A DNA stretch of 64,000 nucleotides, from contig NZ_MLQQ01000026.1 in NCBI RefSeq assembly GCF_001865995.1, positions 94,724 through 158,723 on the forward strand, in the 5' to 3' direction. The DNA is from Anaerobacillus arseniciselenatis. Lineage in GTDB: Bacteria > Bacillota > Bacilli > Bacillales > Anaerobacillaceae. Shown here in pieces: positions 25,468-34,784 of this stretch (position 1 is the first letter of the stretch; each line of letters begins with the position of its first letter). Below the pieces are notes generated by a model. That model did no database searches and was not told where the DNA came from. It saw only the letters and a list, made by a program, of their open reading frames with translations. The translations under genes and the position numbers were made by a program.

Positions 25468-26155
25468 TCAACAACAAACGGTGAAACGTTTTAGTAAGCC
25501 TGTAATCATCGTTCACTGGATTAATGCAGTTGCTTTCCTGGCTCTCTATATTACCGGCCTACCACTTTATACGGACTTCTTTAGCTGGATGTATGGAGTG
25601 TTCGGTGGACCAGAAAACTTACGATTATTACACCGTATATTTGCAGTTGTATTTATCTTACCAGTGTTCATTATCTTAATTACTGATCCAAAAAGCTTCT
25701 TTCATTGGATCAAGCAAGCTTTCACATGGAGAAAAAGTGATTTTCAATTTTTCGCGAAATTTCCGAAAGAGTTTTTCGGAGGCCATGTGAAAGATATGCC
25801 AAAACAAGATTTCTATAATGCTGGTGAAAAATTAAATTCTATTATGCAAATTGTTTGTGCTGTTATCTTAATTGGTTCAGGGATTGTAATCTGGATGCCA
25901 CATTTATTCTCAACAGGAATAATACAATGGGCATATCCGCTTCATAATATTGGATTTGGTTTAGCAGCAGCTGTTGTTGTCGGTCACGTGTTCTTAAGTT
26001 GTGGTCACCCTAACTCGAAAATTTCCATGCAAGGAATGACAAAAGGTGATGTTCCAGTAGATTATGCGAAAGATCATCACGGTAAATGGTATGATGAGTT
26101 AGTAGCAAAAGGTGAAATTAAAGAAGCTCCTAAAAAGAAAGACAAAGGTGCATAA
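25460..26155 (+). CDS. fdhC: Formate dehydrogenase cytochrome b556 gamma subunit
   Basis: 231 residues from ATG 25460 (after GAGGGGGAAGAG), overlapping the beta gene by eight bases; the open frame to 25391 is only readthrough. Four membrane helices are seen, with histidines in VIIVHWINAV, LRLLHRIFAV, AYPLHNIGFG and VVGHVFLS that can bind two b hemes. The protein passes electrons to menaquinone, closing a FdnGHI-type respiratory complex. A terminator hairpin lies 38 bp after the stop. Confidence 0.93.
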   Translation: MSSQQQTVKRFSKPVIIVHWINAVAFLALYITGLPLYTDFFSWMYGVFGGPENLRLLHRIFAVVFILPVFIILITDPKSFFHWIKQAFTWRKSDFQFFAKFPKEFFGGHVKDMPKQDFYNAGEKLNSIMQIVCAVILIGSGIVIWMPHLFSTGIIQWAYPLHNIGFGLAAAVVVGHVFLSCGHPNSKISMQGMTKGDVPVDYAKDHHGKWYDELVAKGEIKEAPKKKDKGA

Positions 26156-26192
26156 GAATATCTTCTTAAAGCACTCATTATAGTGAAATTGC

Positions 26193-26228
26193 AAGGGAAT
26201 GCTGTCCATTTCGGACAGCTATTCCTTT
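26193..26228 (+). terminator. Terminator after the formate dehydrogenase structural genes
   Basis: AGGGAATGCTGTCC pairs with GGACAGCTATTCCTT around ATTTC with one mismatch. The T-run is short, so some readthrough into fdhE is possible. Confidence 0.75.
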
Positions 26229-26575
26229 GTATTTATAAATAAATTTAGGAAAGTTGTCTAGCCAAGACACTCCACTGAATTTGCTACAGTGAAAGTTTTG
26301 CGACGAGTAATCGCAGGACCAAGGCGCTTGCGCTTTTCTTAAAATATGAATGTTTTTTGAACAAGCTATCGTATGTATCAGTTTTTAGGCTAATCGTGTT
26401 TTTTCTCACATGTTTTTATTAGTTAGGTTGATATACTAGTGGTAGTCATAAAGATTGAATTTTGAGTTATGGATTGTGAAAGAATTTAGACTTACAAAGT
26501 TTATAATTCAACATTCAACATTCAAGATTTATATAAAATTCGCTTTTAGTTAAATTTAAAATTGAGGTGACATAA
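26229..26575. other. Gene-free stretch before fdhE
   Basis: No open frame with a ribosome site was found. It contains AAGGCGCTTGCGCTTTTC (a short GCGC-centred inverted repeat, 26319-26338), a family D fragment (TTTTGAGTTATGG at 26459) and the simple direct repeat ATTCAACATTCAACATTCAA near 26508. It may hold a separate fdhE promoter, but none is obvious. Confidence 0.5.
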
Positions 26576-27376
26576 ATGAAATCATCCGTAATCTCCAAAG
26601 AATATTTAGCCTTACAGACAGATATTTCTAATTTACAAAAGGAATGGCAAAAGAAATTAGAAGCATCTACCATCATTGAAAAACAAACTTTAACCGAAAA
26701 ACAAGTACCAGTAATTGCGCAAACAGAAGTGGTAATTAACTTAGAGCAATATAAAGAATGGGTTTTTGAGTTAGGAGATCTTTTAGTAGAAAAAGACCCT
26801 AAACTTATAAATGATATTAAAACAATAAAAGAGAGTCTGAATGATGGCGTAGTAAAGCGTTGGGCTGACGAAGTATTAGCTTTTAATCAACTATTTTTTG
26901 CAAAATACGCTGAAGAGGCGAATGTAGCCCAGTGGCTACCGTACCTTATCGCAGAACATGCGATTCGACCATTTTTACGTGTTGTATCTGAAGTATTTAA
27001 AGAAGATCTTTCAGCTTTGGAAACGAAAGGAAGTTGCCCTTGTTGCGGAGAGCCGATCCGCTTAGCAGTTCTTGAAGGGAAAGGATCAAAGATGATCGTT
27101 TGTCCACGCTGTGAAGCTAAATGGCAACAGAAACGTCTTCAATGTTCAAGTTGTGGTAACGAAGATCACAAAAAGTTAAGTTACTACACAGTTGAGGAAG
27201 ACAAAAATTTACAAATCGAAGTTTGTGAAGAGTGTAATAGTTATATGAAAATCATCGATACTAGAAAGAAATATAAAAAACTAACACCTTTCTTATTAGA
27301 CGTTAATAGTATTCATTTAGATATCATTGCTCAAGAAAAAGGCTTCGGCATACCGAAGGAAGAAGTTAGTAGTTAG
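26576..27376 (+). CDS. fdhE: Formate dehydrogenase accessory protein FdhE
   Basis: 266 residues from ATG 26576 after TTGAGGTGAC. The C-terminal half carries four CxxC pairs (CPCCGEP, CPRCEAK, CSSCGNE, CEECNSY) that form the rubredoxin-like metal sites of FdhE. FdhE is a cytoplasmic factor needed to assemble or check Tat-exported respiratory formate dehydrogenases before transport. Its presence fits the Tat signal of the alpha subunit. The N-terminal half is helical and only weakly conserved. Confidence 0.9.
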   Translation: MKSSVISKEYLALQTDISNLQKEWQKKLEASTIIEKQTLTEKQVPVIAQTEVVINLEQYKEWVFELGDLLVEKDPKLINDIKTIKESLNDGVVKRWADEVLAFNQLFFAKYAEEANVAQWLPYLIAEHAIRPFLRVVSEVFKEDLSALETKGSCPCCGEPIRLAVLEGKGSKMIVCPRCEAKWQQKRLQCSSCGNEDHKKLSYYTVEEDKNLQIEVCEECNSYMKIIDTRKKYKKLTPFLLDVNSIHLDIIAQEKGFGIPKEEVSS

Positions 27377-27380
27377 TAGC

Positions 27381-27527
27381 TAGTTATGAGTTTTGAGTGA
27401 AGAGATATGAGTTAGTGAAAGCCTTGCTCCGTAGCTTTAATAATATCAAAGTTTGGGTAACTGATCTCTTACTTATAGTCTTCGAAGCATTTACCCACAA
27501 AAAACTCAAAACTCAAAACTCATCATT
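27381..27527. repeat. Family D repeat (GAGTTTTGAGT / ACTCAAAACTC element)
   Basis: Begins with ATGAGTTTTGAGTGAAGAG and ends with AACTCAAAACTCAAAACTCA, so the ends are inverted repeats. The interior GCCTTGCTCCGTAGCTTT matches GCCTCGCTCCTTAGCTCT in the copy at 38303. Decayed pieces lie at 34555 and 52200. Confidence 0.6.
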
Positions 27528-27543
27528 GAATAGGAGTGAAGCC

Positions 27544-28137
27544 ATGGACGCTGGTGTAATTATTTTGGCGGGTGGTAAGTCTAGTCGCATGGGACAAAAT
27601 AAAGCTCTATTACCGATTAATGGCCTTGCTAATATTGAAAGAATTAAAAATCAGTTAGCTAGCACTTTTGAAAATATCATCTTAGTGACTAATGATAAAG
27701 AGAAATATCGATTTTTAAACATTCCAACCGTCAGTGACAACTATCAAAATAAAGGTCCATTAGCGGGGATTGAAGCAGGGCTATCTGCCTCAAATAATGA
27801 TGTAAATATCGTTGTTGCATGTGATATGCCTTTTGTTTCAGACGAGATAGCTCAATTTTTAGTTCAAGAAAGTGAAGGTTTTGACGCTGTTATTCCAGTC
27901 ATTAACGGAAAGCAGCATCCGCTGTTTGCTGTATATAAAAAAACTGTATTATCGGAAGTAACAGAGTGTATACAGAGTGACCAATTGCGACTGAAACATT
28001 TACTACAACGAATGAAAGTAAATTATATTTCAGAAGAAAAACTATTAAACAAAGAAATTGATAATATTGAACAAGTTTTCTATAATATGAATCATCCTTC
28101 GGAATATGAAGAAGCAAAGAAGTTAGCTGAAAAATAG
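27544..28137 (+). CDS. mobA: Molybdenum cofactor guanylyltransferase MobA
   Basis: 197 residues from ATG 27544 behind AGGAGTGAAGCC; the open frame reaching 27397 runs through a family D repeat and is not part of the gene. The nucleotide-binding opening IILAGGKSSRMGQNKALLP is diagnostic, followed by GPLAGIEAGL and the metal-binding ACDMPFV. MobA joins GMP to molybdopterin to make the MGD cofactor that formate dehydrogenase uses as bis-MGD. It lies 35 bp before moeA. Confidence 0.92.
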   Translation: MDAGVIILAGGKSSRMGQNKALLPINGLANIERIKNQLASTFENIILVTNDKEKYRFLNIPTVSDNYQNKGPLAGIEAGLSASNNDVNIVVACDMPFVSDEIAQFLVQESEGFDAVIPVINGKQHPLFAVYKKTVLSEVTECIQSDQLRLKHLLQRMKVNYISEEKLLNKEIDNIEQVFYNMNHPSEYEEAKKLAEK

Positions 28138-28172
28138 CATCTCTCAACAAAAAAGAGGGAGGGTGATCATTG

Positions 28173-29405
28173 ATGCAATTTTTTAAAGTGAAAACGGTAG
28201 AAGAAACGTTTGCTCAAATTGAAGAGCTTGTCAAGGCGGTCAAGGAAACAGAGGTAATTCCGTTAGAAGAGGCGTTCCGTCGAGTTCTTGCGGAGGAGAT
28301 TATTGCTACAGAGTCTATTCCGAGTTTTCCAAGATCAACCGTTGATGGCTATGCTGTCAAGGCGAAAGAAACGTTTGGATCTTCCGAGACGATGCCTGGA
28401 TTTTTAAATGTCGCTGGTAGTGTCCAAATGGGGGAAGCTGCTACTGCTCCACTACAAAGTGGAGAGGCGATTTATGTCCCGACAGGTGGAATGATTCCAC
28501 CGCAAAGTGATAGCGTTATCATGATTGAGCACTGTGAAGATTTGAATGGTTTATTGAATACGTACAAACAAGTGGCTCCAGGTGAAAACATTATTCAAAT
28601 TGGTGAAGATGTACGCGTTGGTGAAGTGTTGATTGAAAATGGGACAAAGCTTCGCCCGCAAGAACTAGGTGCTATTGCAGCTATTGGTAAAACTCATGTT
28701 ACTGTTTTTAAGCAATTGACGGTCGGTTATTTGTCAAGTGGTGATGAAATTGTTCCTTATACAACTGAATATTTAGAAATAGGCCAAGTTAGAGATGTAA
28801 ACGCACTTACGATTACAAGCCTTGTGCAAGAGTGGGGCGCAAAGGCGGTTTACGCTGGAATTGTTACTGATGATTATGATGAATATCAAAAGCGTGCAAA
28901 GGAATTATTTGAACAAGTTGATTGTCTTGTTTTATCAGGGGGAAGTTCAGTAGGGGCGAAAGATTTTACGACACAAGTGATTGAATCTCTTGGTGAGCCT
29001 GGTGTCTTTATTCATGGTGTGTCGATCAAGCCAGGAAAACCGACAATTTTATCAATGGCAAATGAGAAACCAGTGATTGGGTTACCTGGCCATCCGGCTA
29101 GCGCAATGATAATATTCTCCTTATTTGGAGAGAAAATTGTTCAAAAATTAAGTGGTGAAGCTTCTCGTAACAAGTTAGATCGAGTGCAAGTTCGTTTAAT
29201 GAAAAACATCCATTCTTCAATGGGGAGAACGGACTATGTTCGAGTGAAATTGCTAGAAAGAGACGGCGAGTGGTGGGCCGAACCTATTATCGGAAAGTCA
29301 GGCTTAATTTCCACACTTGTTCAAAGTGATGCAATGGTAGAAATTGAAGCTGAAAATGAAGGTGCAAGACAAGGTGATCTTGTACCAGCGATTTTGTTAC
29401 GTTAG
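28173..29405 (+). CDS. moeA: Molybdopterin molybdenumtransferase MoeA
   Basis: 410 residues; ATG 28173 follows GAGGGAGGGTGA. The N-terminal part has IPSFPRSTVDGYAVKA, then PTGGMIPPQSDSVIMIE. The MPT-binding domain shows LSSGDEIV and LSGGSSVGAKDFT, and KPGKPTI-GLPGHPASA carries the substrate-binding loop. MoeA inserts molybdate into adenylylated molybdopterin. A second MoeA-type gene follows at 14 bp, so the two are surely co-transcribed. Confidence 0.93.
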   Translation: MQFFKVKTVEETFAQIEELVKAVKETEVIPLEEAFRRVLAEEIIATESIPSFPRSTVDGYAVKAKETFGSSETMPGFLNVAGSVQMGEAATAPLQSGEAIYVPTGGMIPPQSDSVIMIEHCEDLNGLLNTYKQVAPGENIIQIGEDVRVGEVLIENGTKLRPQELGAIAAIGKTHVTVFKQLTVGYLSSGDEIVPYTTEYLEIGQVRDVNALTITSLVQEWGAKAVYAGIVTDDYDEYQKRAKELFEQVDCLVLSGGSSVGAKDFTTQVIESLGEPGVFIHGVSIKPGKPTILSMANEKPVIGLPGHPASAMIIFSLFGEKIVQKLSGEASRNKLDRVQVRLMKNIHSSMGRTDYVRVKLLERDGEWWAEPIIGKSGLISTLVQSDAMVEIEAENEGARQGDLVPAILLR

Positions 29406-29418
29406 GAGGAGCCAATAC

Positions 29419-31344
29419 GTGAGTCAAATACAAACAAACCGAAAAGTATATTTACAAGATAAACCGAGACATGTAGCCAGGGAAGAGTTTATTAATAACG
29501 TAACGTTAACTCCTGAAATCGAAAACATTCGTACGAATAAGGCTCTAGGTAGAGTAACAGCTTTACCTATTTTTGCTAATATTTCTACACCTCATTATCA
29601 CGCGTCTGCGATGGATGGGATTGCTGTTCGTGCTGAAAATACGTATGAGGCACATGAACAACGTCCGCTCCATTTGAAAAAAGACAGCGATTTTAAATAT
29701 GTTGATACAGGAAACCCGATCCCTAATGAGTTTAATGCGGTTATTATCGTCGAGGAACTTCAGGAAATTGATGCTGAAACGGTTGAAATTATTGTTCCGG
29801 CAACACCGTGGCAAAACATTCGTCCTGTCGGTGAAGATGTTGTTTGTGGCGAAATGATTTTACCTCAAGGCCATACGTTAAGACCTGCTGATTTAGGAGC
29901 GTTACTCGCAGGTGGCGTCCAAGAGCTTCCTGTTGTAAAAAAACCGAAAGTAGCGATTTTACCGACGGGAAATGAGCTTAGACAACCAGGTGCTCCCCTC
30001 GAACCAGGGAATATTATTGAGTTTAACGGGACAGTATTTGCTGGTTTTGTAGAAGAGTGGGGAGGAGACCCATTACTTTCTGATATTACTGTTGATGACC
30101 CAGATCATATTCGAACGGCGATTGAAAAAGGTGCCGAAGAAGCCGACGTAATTATTATTAATGCAGGTTCATCTGCTGGTTCAAAAGATTACACATACCA
30201 TGTCATTAATGAACTAGGTGAAGTTTATACGCACGGAATTGCAACTCGGCCAGGGAAGCCCGTGATTTTGGGAGAAGTGAAAGGAAAACCGATTATCGGA
30301 GTTCCGGGATATCCAGTTTCTGCATATTTAGCGCTAGAGTGGTTCCTCCGCCCTCTTCTTTATCATTATCAAGGCATTCAAGAACCGGAGCGGGAAACGT
30401 TGAAAGTACGTCTCGGGCGTAGAGTTGTTTCAAATATGGGCGCAGAAGATTTTGTTCGCATGAACGTCGGTTATGTTAACGGTGAATTTATCGCTAATCC
30501 TTTAACACGAGCAGCAGGTGTGACGATGTCGATGGTTCGAGCTGATGGTGTTCTAGTCGTACCGCCGGATAGTTTAGGATTAGAACAAGGCGAAGAAGTG
30601 GAAGTTGAGCTTTATAAACCGGTCGACGCACTAAAAAAAGCGGTTTTATTTACTGGGAGTCATGATTTAACAATCGACATCGTTTCTTCGTTATTAAGAA
30701 GACGAGACGTGAACCGCCAAGTCATTTCTTCACATGTTGGTAGTTTGGCTGGACTAATGGCCATTAGAAAAGGTGAAGCTCATGTGACTGGAGTTCACCT
30801 TCTAGATCCTGAGACAGAAACGTATAATGTACCATACATCGAAAAATATTTAGCAGGACAACAAGTGGTGCACATTCCGTTTTTAAAAAGAGAGCAAGGT
30901 TGGATCGTTCCGAAAGGAAACCCACTTTCGATTAATAAGATTGATGACATTGTTGAGAAAGGAGGGGCCTACGTAAACCGGCAACGTGGAGCTGGAACAC
31001 GTATTTTATTTGACTCACTACTCAAACAACATTCGTTAACCTCAGAGCAAATTCAAGGTTACGAAAGAGAAATGTTTTCGCACTTAAGTGTTGCTGCTGA
31101 AGTAAAAGAAAAAGAAAATAGTGTTGGTTTAGGGGTTTATTCTGCTGCACAAACAATGGGGCTTGATTTTATTCCTGTTGCTGACGAAAATTATGACTTA
31201 GTCATGACAAATAGCTTTTATGAAAGTGATGCAGGTCAACAGTTAATGGAAGTGATCCGTTCAACTGAATTTAAGCAACAAGTCGAACGTTTAGGTGGTT
31301 ATAAAGTAGTTGAAGCGATAAAGCCTAATTTTTTTAATGAGTGA
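29419..31344 (+). CDS. MoeA fused to a C-terminal periplasmic-binding-protein-like domain
   Basis: 641 residues from GTG 29419, after TAGGAGGAGCC. Residues 1-400 are a full MoeA (STPHYHASAMDGIAVR, LPTGNELRQPG, NAGSSAGSKDYT, VPGYPVSAYLA). Residues 410-635 form a second domain related to LysR/ModA-type ligand-binding modules (GSHDLTIDIVSSLL to the end, with NRQRGAGTRILFD). This fusion is common in clostridia and archaea. A ligand such as molybdate or tungstate binding to the extra domain is plausible but unproven. The last residues and stop codon come from the family A repeat that begins at 31338. Confidence 0.9.
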   Translation: MSQIQTNRKVYLQDKPRHVAREEFINNVTLTPEIENIRTNKALGRVTALPIFANISTPHYHASAMDGIAVRAENTYEAHEQRPLHLKKDSDFKYVDTGNPIPNEFNAVIIVEELQEIDAETVEIIVPATPWQNIRPVGEDVVCGEMILPQGHTLRPADLGALLAGGVQELPVVKKPKVAILPTGNELRQPGAPLEPGNIIEFNGTVFAGFVEEWGGDPLLSDITVDDPDHIRTAIEKGAEEADVIIINAGSSAGSKDYTYHVINELGEVYTHGIATRPGKPVILGEVKGKPIIGVPGYPVSAYLALEWFLRPLLYHYQGIQEPERETLKVRLGRRVVSNMGAEDFVRMNVGYVNGEFIANPLTRAAGVTMSMVRADGVLVVPPDSLGLEQGEEVEVELYKPVDALKKAVLFTGSHDLTIDIVSSLLRRRDVNRQVISSHVGSLAGLMAIRKGEAHVTGVHLLDPETETYNVPYIEKYLAGQQVVHIPFLKREQGWIVPKGNPLSINKIDDIVEKGGAYVNRQRGAGTRILFDSLLKQHSLTSEQIQGYEREMFSHLSVAAEVKEKENSVGLGVYSAAQTMGLDFIPVADENYDLVMTNSFYESDAGQQLMEVIRSTEFKQQVERLGGYKVVEAIKPNFFNE

Positions 31345-31459
31345 ATTTCATAATTACCAAAGATGAGCCATATCACGCAATATATAGTTTGCGAATGGCT
31401 TTGGCGTAACTATATATTGCTCTTAGTGGGCGAGAATAATGAATTATGAAATTCGTTGA
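31338..31459 (+). repeat. Family A structured repeat (forward), overlapping a stop codon
   Basis: Begins TGAGTGAATTTC inside the preceding gene; its TGA at 31342-31344 is that gene's stop. The middle stem GCCAT pairs with GTGGC through a G-T pair, and the inner stem is CAATATATAG with CTATATATTG. One end carries ATTCGTTGAA instead of ATTCATTAA. Confidence 0.85.
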
Positions 31460-31548
31460 ATCAATAAGGTAATTTAAATATTTTTGTTTGATCAAAAGTC
31501 TAAGAAAGAACAATTGATGTTAATCAAGCATCGTAAGGGGGAGAATGT

Positions 31549-31761
31549 ATGTTAAGTAATATTGGAATTCCAGGTTTAGTTTTAATCTTAGTTATTGCCT
31601 TAGTAATTTTCGGACCGAAAAAGCTTCCAGAAATCGGTAGAGCGATGGGGCAAACGTTAAAAGAATTTAAAAAATCTACAAAAGAATTAACGAATGAATT
31701 TGAGGATGACGACAAAAAGTCAACAAATGAAGCAAAAACGGAAGAAAAAAAGGATGTATAA
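31549..31761 (+). CDS. tatA: Sec-independent protein translocase TatA
   Basis: 70 residues from ATG 31549 after AAGGGGGAGAATGT. The protein has a short N-terminal helix ([17 protein letters not shown]), the hinge [15 protein letters not shown], an amphipathic helix and a charged tail rich in Lys and Glu, exactly the TatA plan. It forms the pore of the twin-arginine pathway. Lying at the end of the formate dehydrogenase island, it likely supports export of the Sec-containing alpha subunit. No tatC is in the window. Confidence 0.93.
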   Translation: MLSNIGIPGLVLILVIALVIFGPKKLPEIGRAMGQTLKEFKKSTKELTNEFEDDDKKSTNEAKTEEKKDV

Positions 31762-31770
31762 CTAGCTTAA

Positions 31771-31807
31771 GTAAGGCAAGTGAGAAATCATTTGCCTTAC
31801 TGTTTTT
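31771..31807 (+). terminator. Terminator after tatA
   Basis: GTAAGGCAAGTGA pairs with TCATTTGCCTTAC (one mismatch) around GAAA, followed by TGTTTTT. It ends the formate dehydrogenase island. A family B fragment (GGGCTGGACTGTCC) follows at 31838. Confidence 0.88.
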
Positions 31808-32032
31808 GTATTAGTGGAAAGCATTCACTTATTGAAGGGCTGGACTGTCCAAAAATAAACACCGTTAGACAGCAAAAAGAAACTGATAATAAATCAAAAT
31901 TAGAATGGTTAATCTTCGGTCATTAGGCAAAGTAGGGAGGACACTATGACTAATGTTTTTGTTTACATATTTTGTTGGTTATTAGAACATCTTTCTACAA
32001 AGGAATTCTCAAAATAATAGGAGGTTAAGTTT

Positions 32033-33724
32033 GTGTTTAGTAGATTAAAATTAGCAACAAAAATAAACTTACTTGTTTTAAGTTTTATAATATTACTCGC
32101 TGTTGTTATGAGTGCAGTAGTATTAAAACAAGTTGAAAGTGCTGCCGAGCAAGCCGCGATGGAAAAAGTAAGAACCGATTTACCGTTAGGTTATGAGTAC
32201 ATAGATGCGAAATACCCCGGAGATTGGTCAACTAAAGGTGGAGACCTATATAAAGGGGAAGAGAAAATTTCAGATAATTTTGACTTAGTAGATGAAATTG
32301 CAGCACTGACGAACGGAACGGTAACGATCTTTTTAGCAGATACTCGTGTTGCGACCAATGTTATCGTAGATGGTCAAAGAGCTGTAGGGACCCAAGTGTC
32401 GGAAGAAATAGCCAATGCAGTTTTAGTTGGTGGACAAACTTATTATGGTGTAGCGGATGTTGTTGGAAATACATACCAAACAGGTTATATGCCAATCCTT
32501 GATGCAAGTGGTGAGACGATCGGAATTTGGTATGTTGGAGCATCACAAAGTTTTATTGATGAAACGATACAAGAAACGATGACAATCTTTTTAATTATTT
32601 TAATTGTTGCTATTATAGTGATTATTTCTACTTTAATTTGGTATTCAAGAAGAATGTCCAAGCGTTTAAGAAAAGTTTCTGAAGTGATGACGGCTGCTGG
32701 TAACGGAGATTTTACAAAGGAAATTAAGAAAGATTCCGAAGATGAAATTGGTCAGCTAGTTCATAGTTTTGAAGAGATGAAAAATAATTTAAATAAATTA
32801 ATCAATGGCGTTATTAATACTTCAAACGATGTTGCAAGTTCGTCAAATATTTTAACCCACAATTCTGAGCAAACTTCAAAGGCGACTGAACAAATAGCAA
32901 ATGCCATCCAAGAAGTAACATTCGGAACTGAGAAACAAATGGAAAACACGAATTCGGTAGCAGCAATTGCTGGAGAGATTTCAGTTGGCATGAACCAAAT
33001 TACGACGAACATCCAAAGCGTCACTGATGCTTCTGTTGAAATGAGCAATTCAGCTACTCAAGGAAATGAAGTTGTAAAGCAAGCGGTGCAACAAATGAAC
33101 TTAATCAATACTAAAACAGAAGATTCTTCTAAAGTTGTCGGGCATTTAAGCTCTAAAACAAATGAAATAAATCAGATTATTAGTTTAATAACTGAAGTCG
33201 CCGATCAAACGAATTTATTAGCGCTAAATGCAGCTATTGAAGCAGCTCGTGCCGGAGAGCAAGGAAAAGGTTTTGCTGTTGTCGCCGATGAGGTAAGAAA
33301 GCTAGCGGAACAATCGGGCAAGTCTGCTCAACAAATTAGTAGTTTAATTATCGAAATTCAAGAAGAAGCAACTAAAGCAGTTGACTCGATGAATGATAGT
33401 AGTGGAGCAGTAAAAGAAGGTATTACAATTATTCATGATGCTGGGGAAGCCTTTGGAACAATTACAAGTTCGGTAAACGGAGTATCTTCTCAGCTTGAAG
33501 AAGTGGCCGCCGGTGTTGAAGAAGTAACTGCTGGTGTTGAAGATATGGTTTCAATGACGACGAAAGTAAAAGAAATTACCGAACAATCTGCGGAATATAT
33601 GCAAAATGTTGCTGCGTCTACAGAGGAACAAACTGCATCGATGCAAGAGGTTGCTGCTAGTGCAGTAAAGCTTACGAATATTTCAGAAGAGCTCCGTCAG
33701 TCAGTCAAAGTATTTAAAGTGTAA
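32033..33724 (+). CDS. Methyl-accepting chemotaxis protein with single Cache sensor domain
   Basis: 563 residues from GTG 32033 behind ATAGGAGGTTAAG. An N-terminal helix (residues 10-30), an extracellular sCache-type domain (about 35-180, with the terminal [11 protein letters not shown] stretch) and a second helix (185-208) precede a HAMP region. The signalling hairpin carries the conserved tip [20 protein letters not shown], here at about residue 395, and methylation-type Gln/Glu sites flank it. It senses an outside ligand and controls CheA. The ligand is unknown; nearness to the formate island may be chance. Confidence 0.92.
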   Translation: MFSRLKLATKINLLVLSFIILLAVVMSAVVLKQVESAAEQAAMEKVRTDLPLGYEYIDAKYPGDWSTKGGDLYKGEEKISDNFDLVDEIAALTNGTVTIFLADTRVATNVIVDGQRAVGTQVSEEIANAVLVGGQTYYGVADVVGNTYQTGYMPILDASGETIGIWYVGASQSFIDETIQETMTIFLIILIVAIIVIISTLIWYSRRMSKRLRKVSEVMTAAGNGDFTKEIKKDSEDEIGQLVHSFEEMKNNLNKLINGVINTSNDVASSSNILTHNSEQTSKATEQIANAIQEVTFGTEKQMENTNSVAAIAGEISVGMNQITTNIQSVTDASVEMSNSATQGNEVVKQAVQQMNLINTKTEDSSKVVGHLSSKTNEINQIISLITEVADQTNLLALNAAIEAARAGEQGKGFAVVADEVRKLAEQSGKSAQQISSLIIEIQEEATKAVDSMNDSSGAVKEGITIIHDAGEAFGTITSSVNGVSSQLEEVAAGVEEVTAGVEDMVSMTTKVKEITEQSAEYMQNVAASTEEQTASMQEVAASAVKLTNISEELRQSVKVFKV

Positions 33725-33755
33725 TCATGCTTTACCTCTAGCCTAAAGTGAATGA

Positions 33756-33870
33756 GGGTGTCCCATAAGGGTCAGCACGCGAAAGACAATAAATATAGAC
33801 GTACTAATTAGACGTTCGTCTGTAATTAATGCTTGCAGTGTTTGACACTTTTGATGGGACACCCTCATTT
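33756..33870. repeat. Family B hairpin repeat between convergent genes
   Basis: GGGTGTCCCATAAGGGTCAG and its complement (TGATGGGACACCC) form the outer arms. Inside, AAATATAGACG faces CGTCTGTAATT. It ends CATTTTTTT, so it works as a terminator for the chemoreceptor gene and lies opposite cspA. Confidence 0.8.
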
Positions 33871-33893
33871 TTTTACAAATTGCTTAAAATTTC

Positions 33894-34091
33894 TTATATT
33901 TTCTCAACATTAACGGCTTGTGGACCTCGGTTACCTTGTTCAACCTCAAAGCTAACACTTTGCCCTTCATCTAATGATTTGAAACCATCACCTTGAATTG
34001 CAGAAAAATGAACAAAGACATCATCTTCCCCTTCAACTTCAATAAATCCAAATCCTTTTTCTGCATTAAACCATTTTACTTTACCTTGCAT
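33894..34091 (-). CDS. Cold-shock protein of the CspA family
   Basis: 65 residues, the standard length, from ATG at 34091 behind AGGAGGAATTTTTTA. The RNA-binding motifs RNP1 (KGFGFI) and RNP2 (VFVHF) are intact within [19 protein letters not shown]. It binds single-stranded RNA and DNA and melts secondary structure, acting as an RNA chaperone. About 160 bp of gene-free DNA upstream could hold the long leader typical of cold-shock genes. Confidence 0.95.
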   Translation of the reverse strand: MQGKVKWFNAEKGFGFIEVEGEDDVFVHFSAIQGDGFKSLDEGQSVSFEVEQGNRGPQAVNVEKI

Positions 34092-34361
34092 TAAAAAATT
34101 CCTCCTAAATCATATCTTAATATTTCCATCTATCGTATTTATTCTTAAGTCATTCTTACGTGCTATTAAGCACAATACGAATTCATAACCGAGTATAAAT
34201 GATAAATGGTCATTGATAATTTATCCTAAAGCTCAGGAAAATATTCACTTGTTTTTTAGTTGGATAGTTGGATAGTTGGTTGGAAAGTTTGAAAAAAAAC
34301 TCCCAACATCTACATACATAATAATTGATGATGGAATGAAGTCATGAACTTTTGTAAGAAA
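34092..34361. other. Gene-free stretch upstream of cspA
   Basis: The first part (34092 to about 34250) is AT-rich and likely the cspA promoter and leader on the reverse strand. A short tandem run of GTTGGATA / GTTGGTTGG lies at 34258-34290. No open frame with a ribosome site was seen. Confidence 0.5.
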
Positions 34362-34492
34362 AAAGAACGAGTGATTTCCTGAACAAGCCTCTAAAATTCG
34401 CTAGAAGTTTACAGCGAAGTGAAGGAAATCGCTCGTTCTTTTACATAGTAGGTGGTGACGGTAAATCGTCATGAGTGTTTTGTATGTAAAAA
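34362..34492 (+). repeat. Family C structured repeat
   Basis: The stem AACGAGTGATTTCCT / AAGGAAATCGCTCGTT encloses GAACAAGCCTCTAAAATTCG and GTTTACAGCGAAGTGA. Then TGACGGTAAATCGTCA and GTTTTGTATGTAAA follow. The inner segments match the copies at 20009 and 56382 while the stem sequence differs. Confidence 0.8.
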
Positions 34493-34620
34493 GCAATTTT
34501 ATTTATAATTTAACCTTCTAGAATAGATTTTTTCTTTTCTAAAATAATAAGAGTAAGAATTTTGAGTGAGGAAATAGGTGAAGGCTCGCACTTACAAATT
34601 GAAGTTAATGCAACTTTAAT

Positions 34621-34740
34621 TGAGTGAATTTCATAATTACCTAAAATGAGCCATATCAAGCTATATGTAGTTCCGGGCGGTTTAACGCAACTACATATAG
34701 ATACTTAATGGCGACAATATTGAATTATGAAATTCATTAA
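34621..34740 (+). repeat. Family A structured repeat (forward, covarying variant)
   Basis: Inner stem CTATATGTAG with CTACATATAG, middle stem GCCAT with ATGGC. The inner stem differs from the copies at 1742 and 17164 on both arms, keeping the pairing. It lies 45 bp before an MFS gene. Confidence 0.85.
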
Positions 34741-34784
34741 ATTATTTTTTTAATGAAATTTTCTAAAGAGGGGCGAGTTTTTTT

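Noticed and set aside
27397..27543. N-terminal extension of MobA
   Set aside because: The sequence is a family D repeat, and AGGAGTGAAGCC marks ATG 27544.
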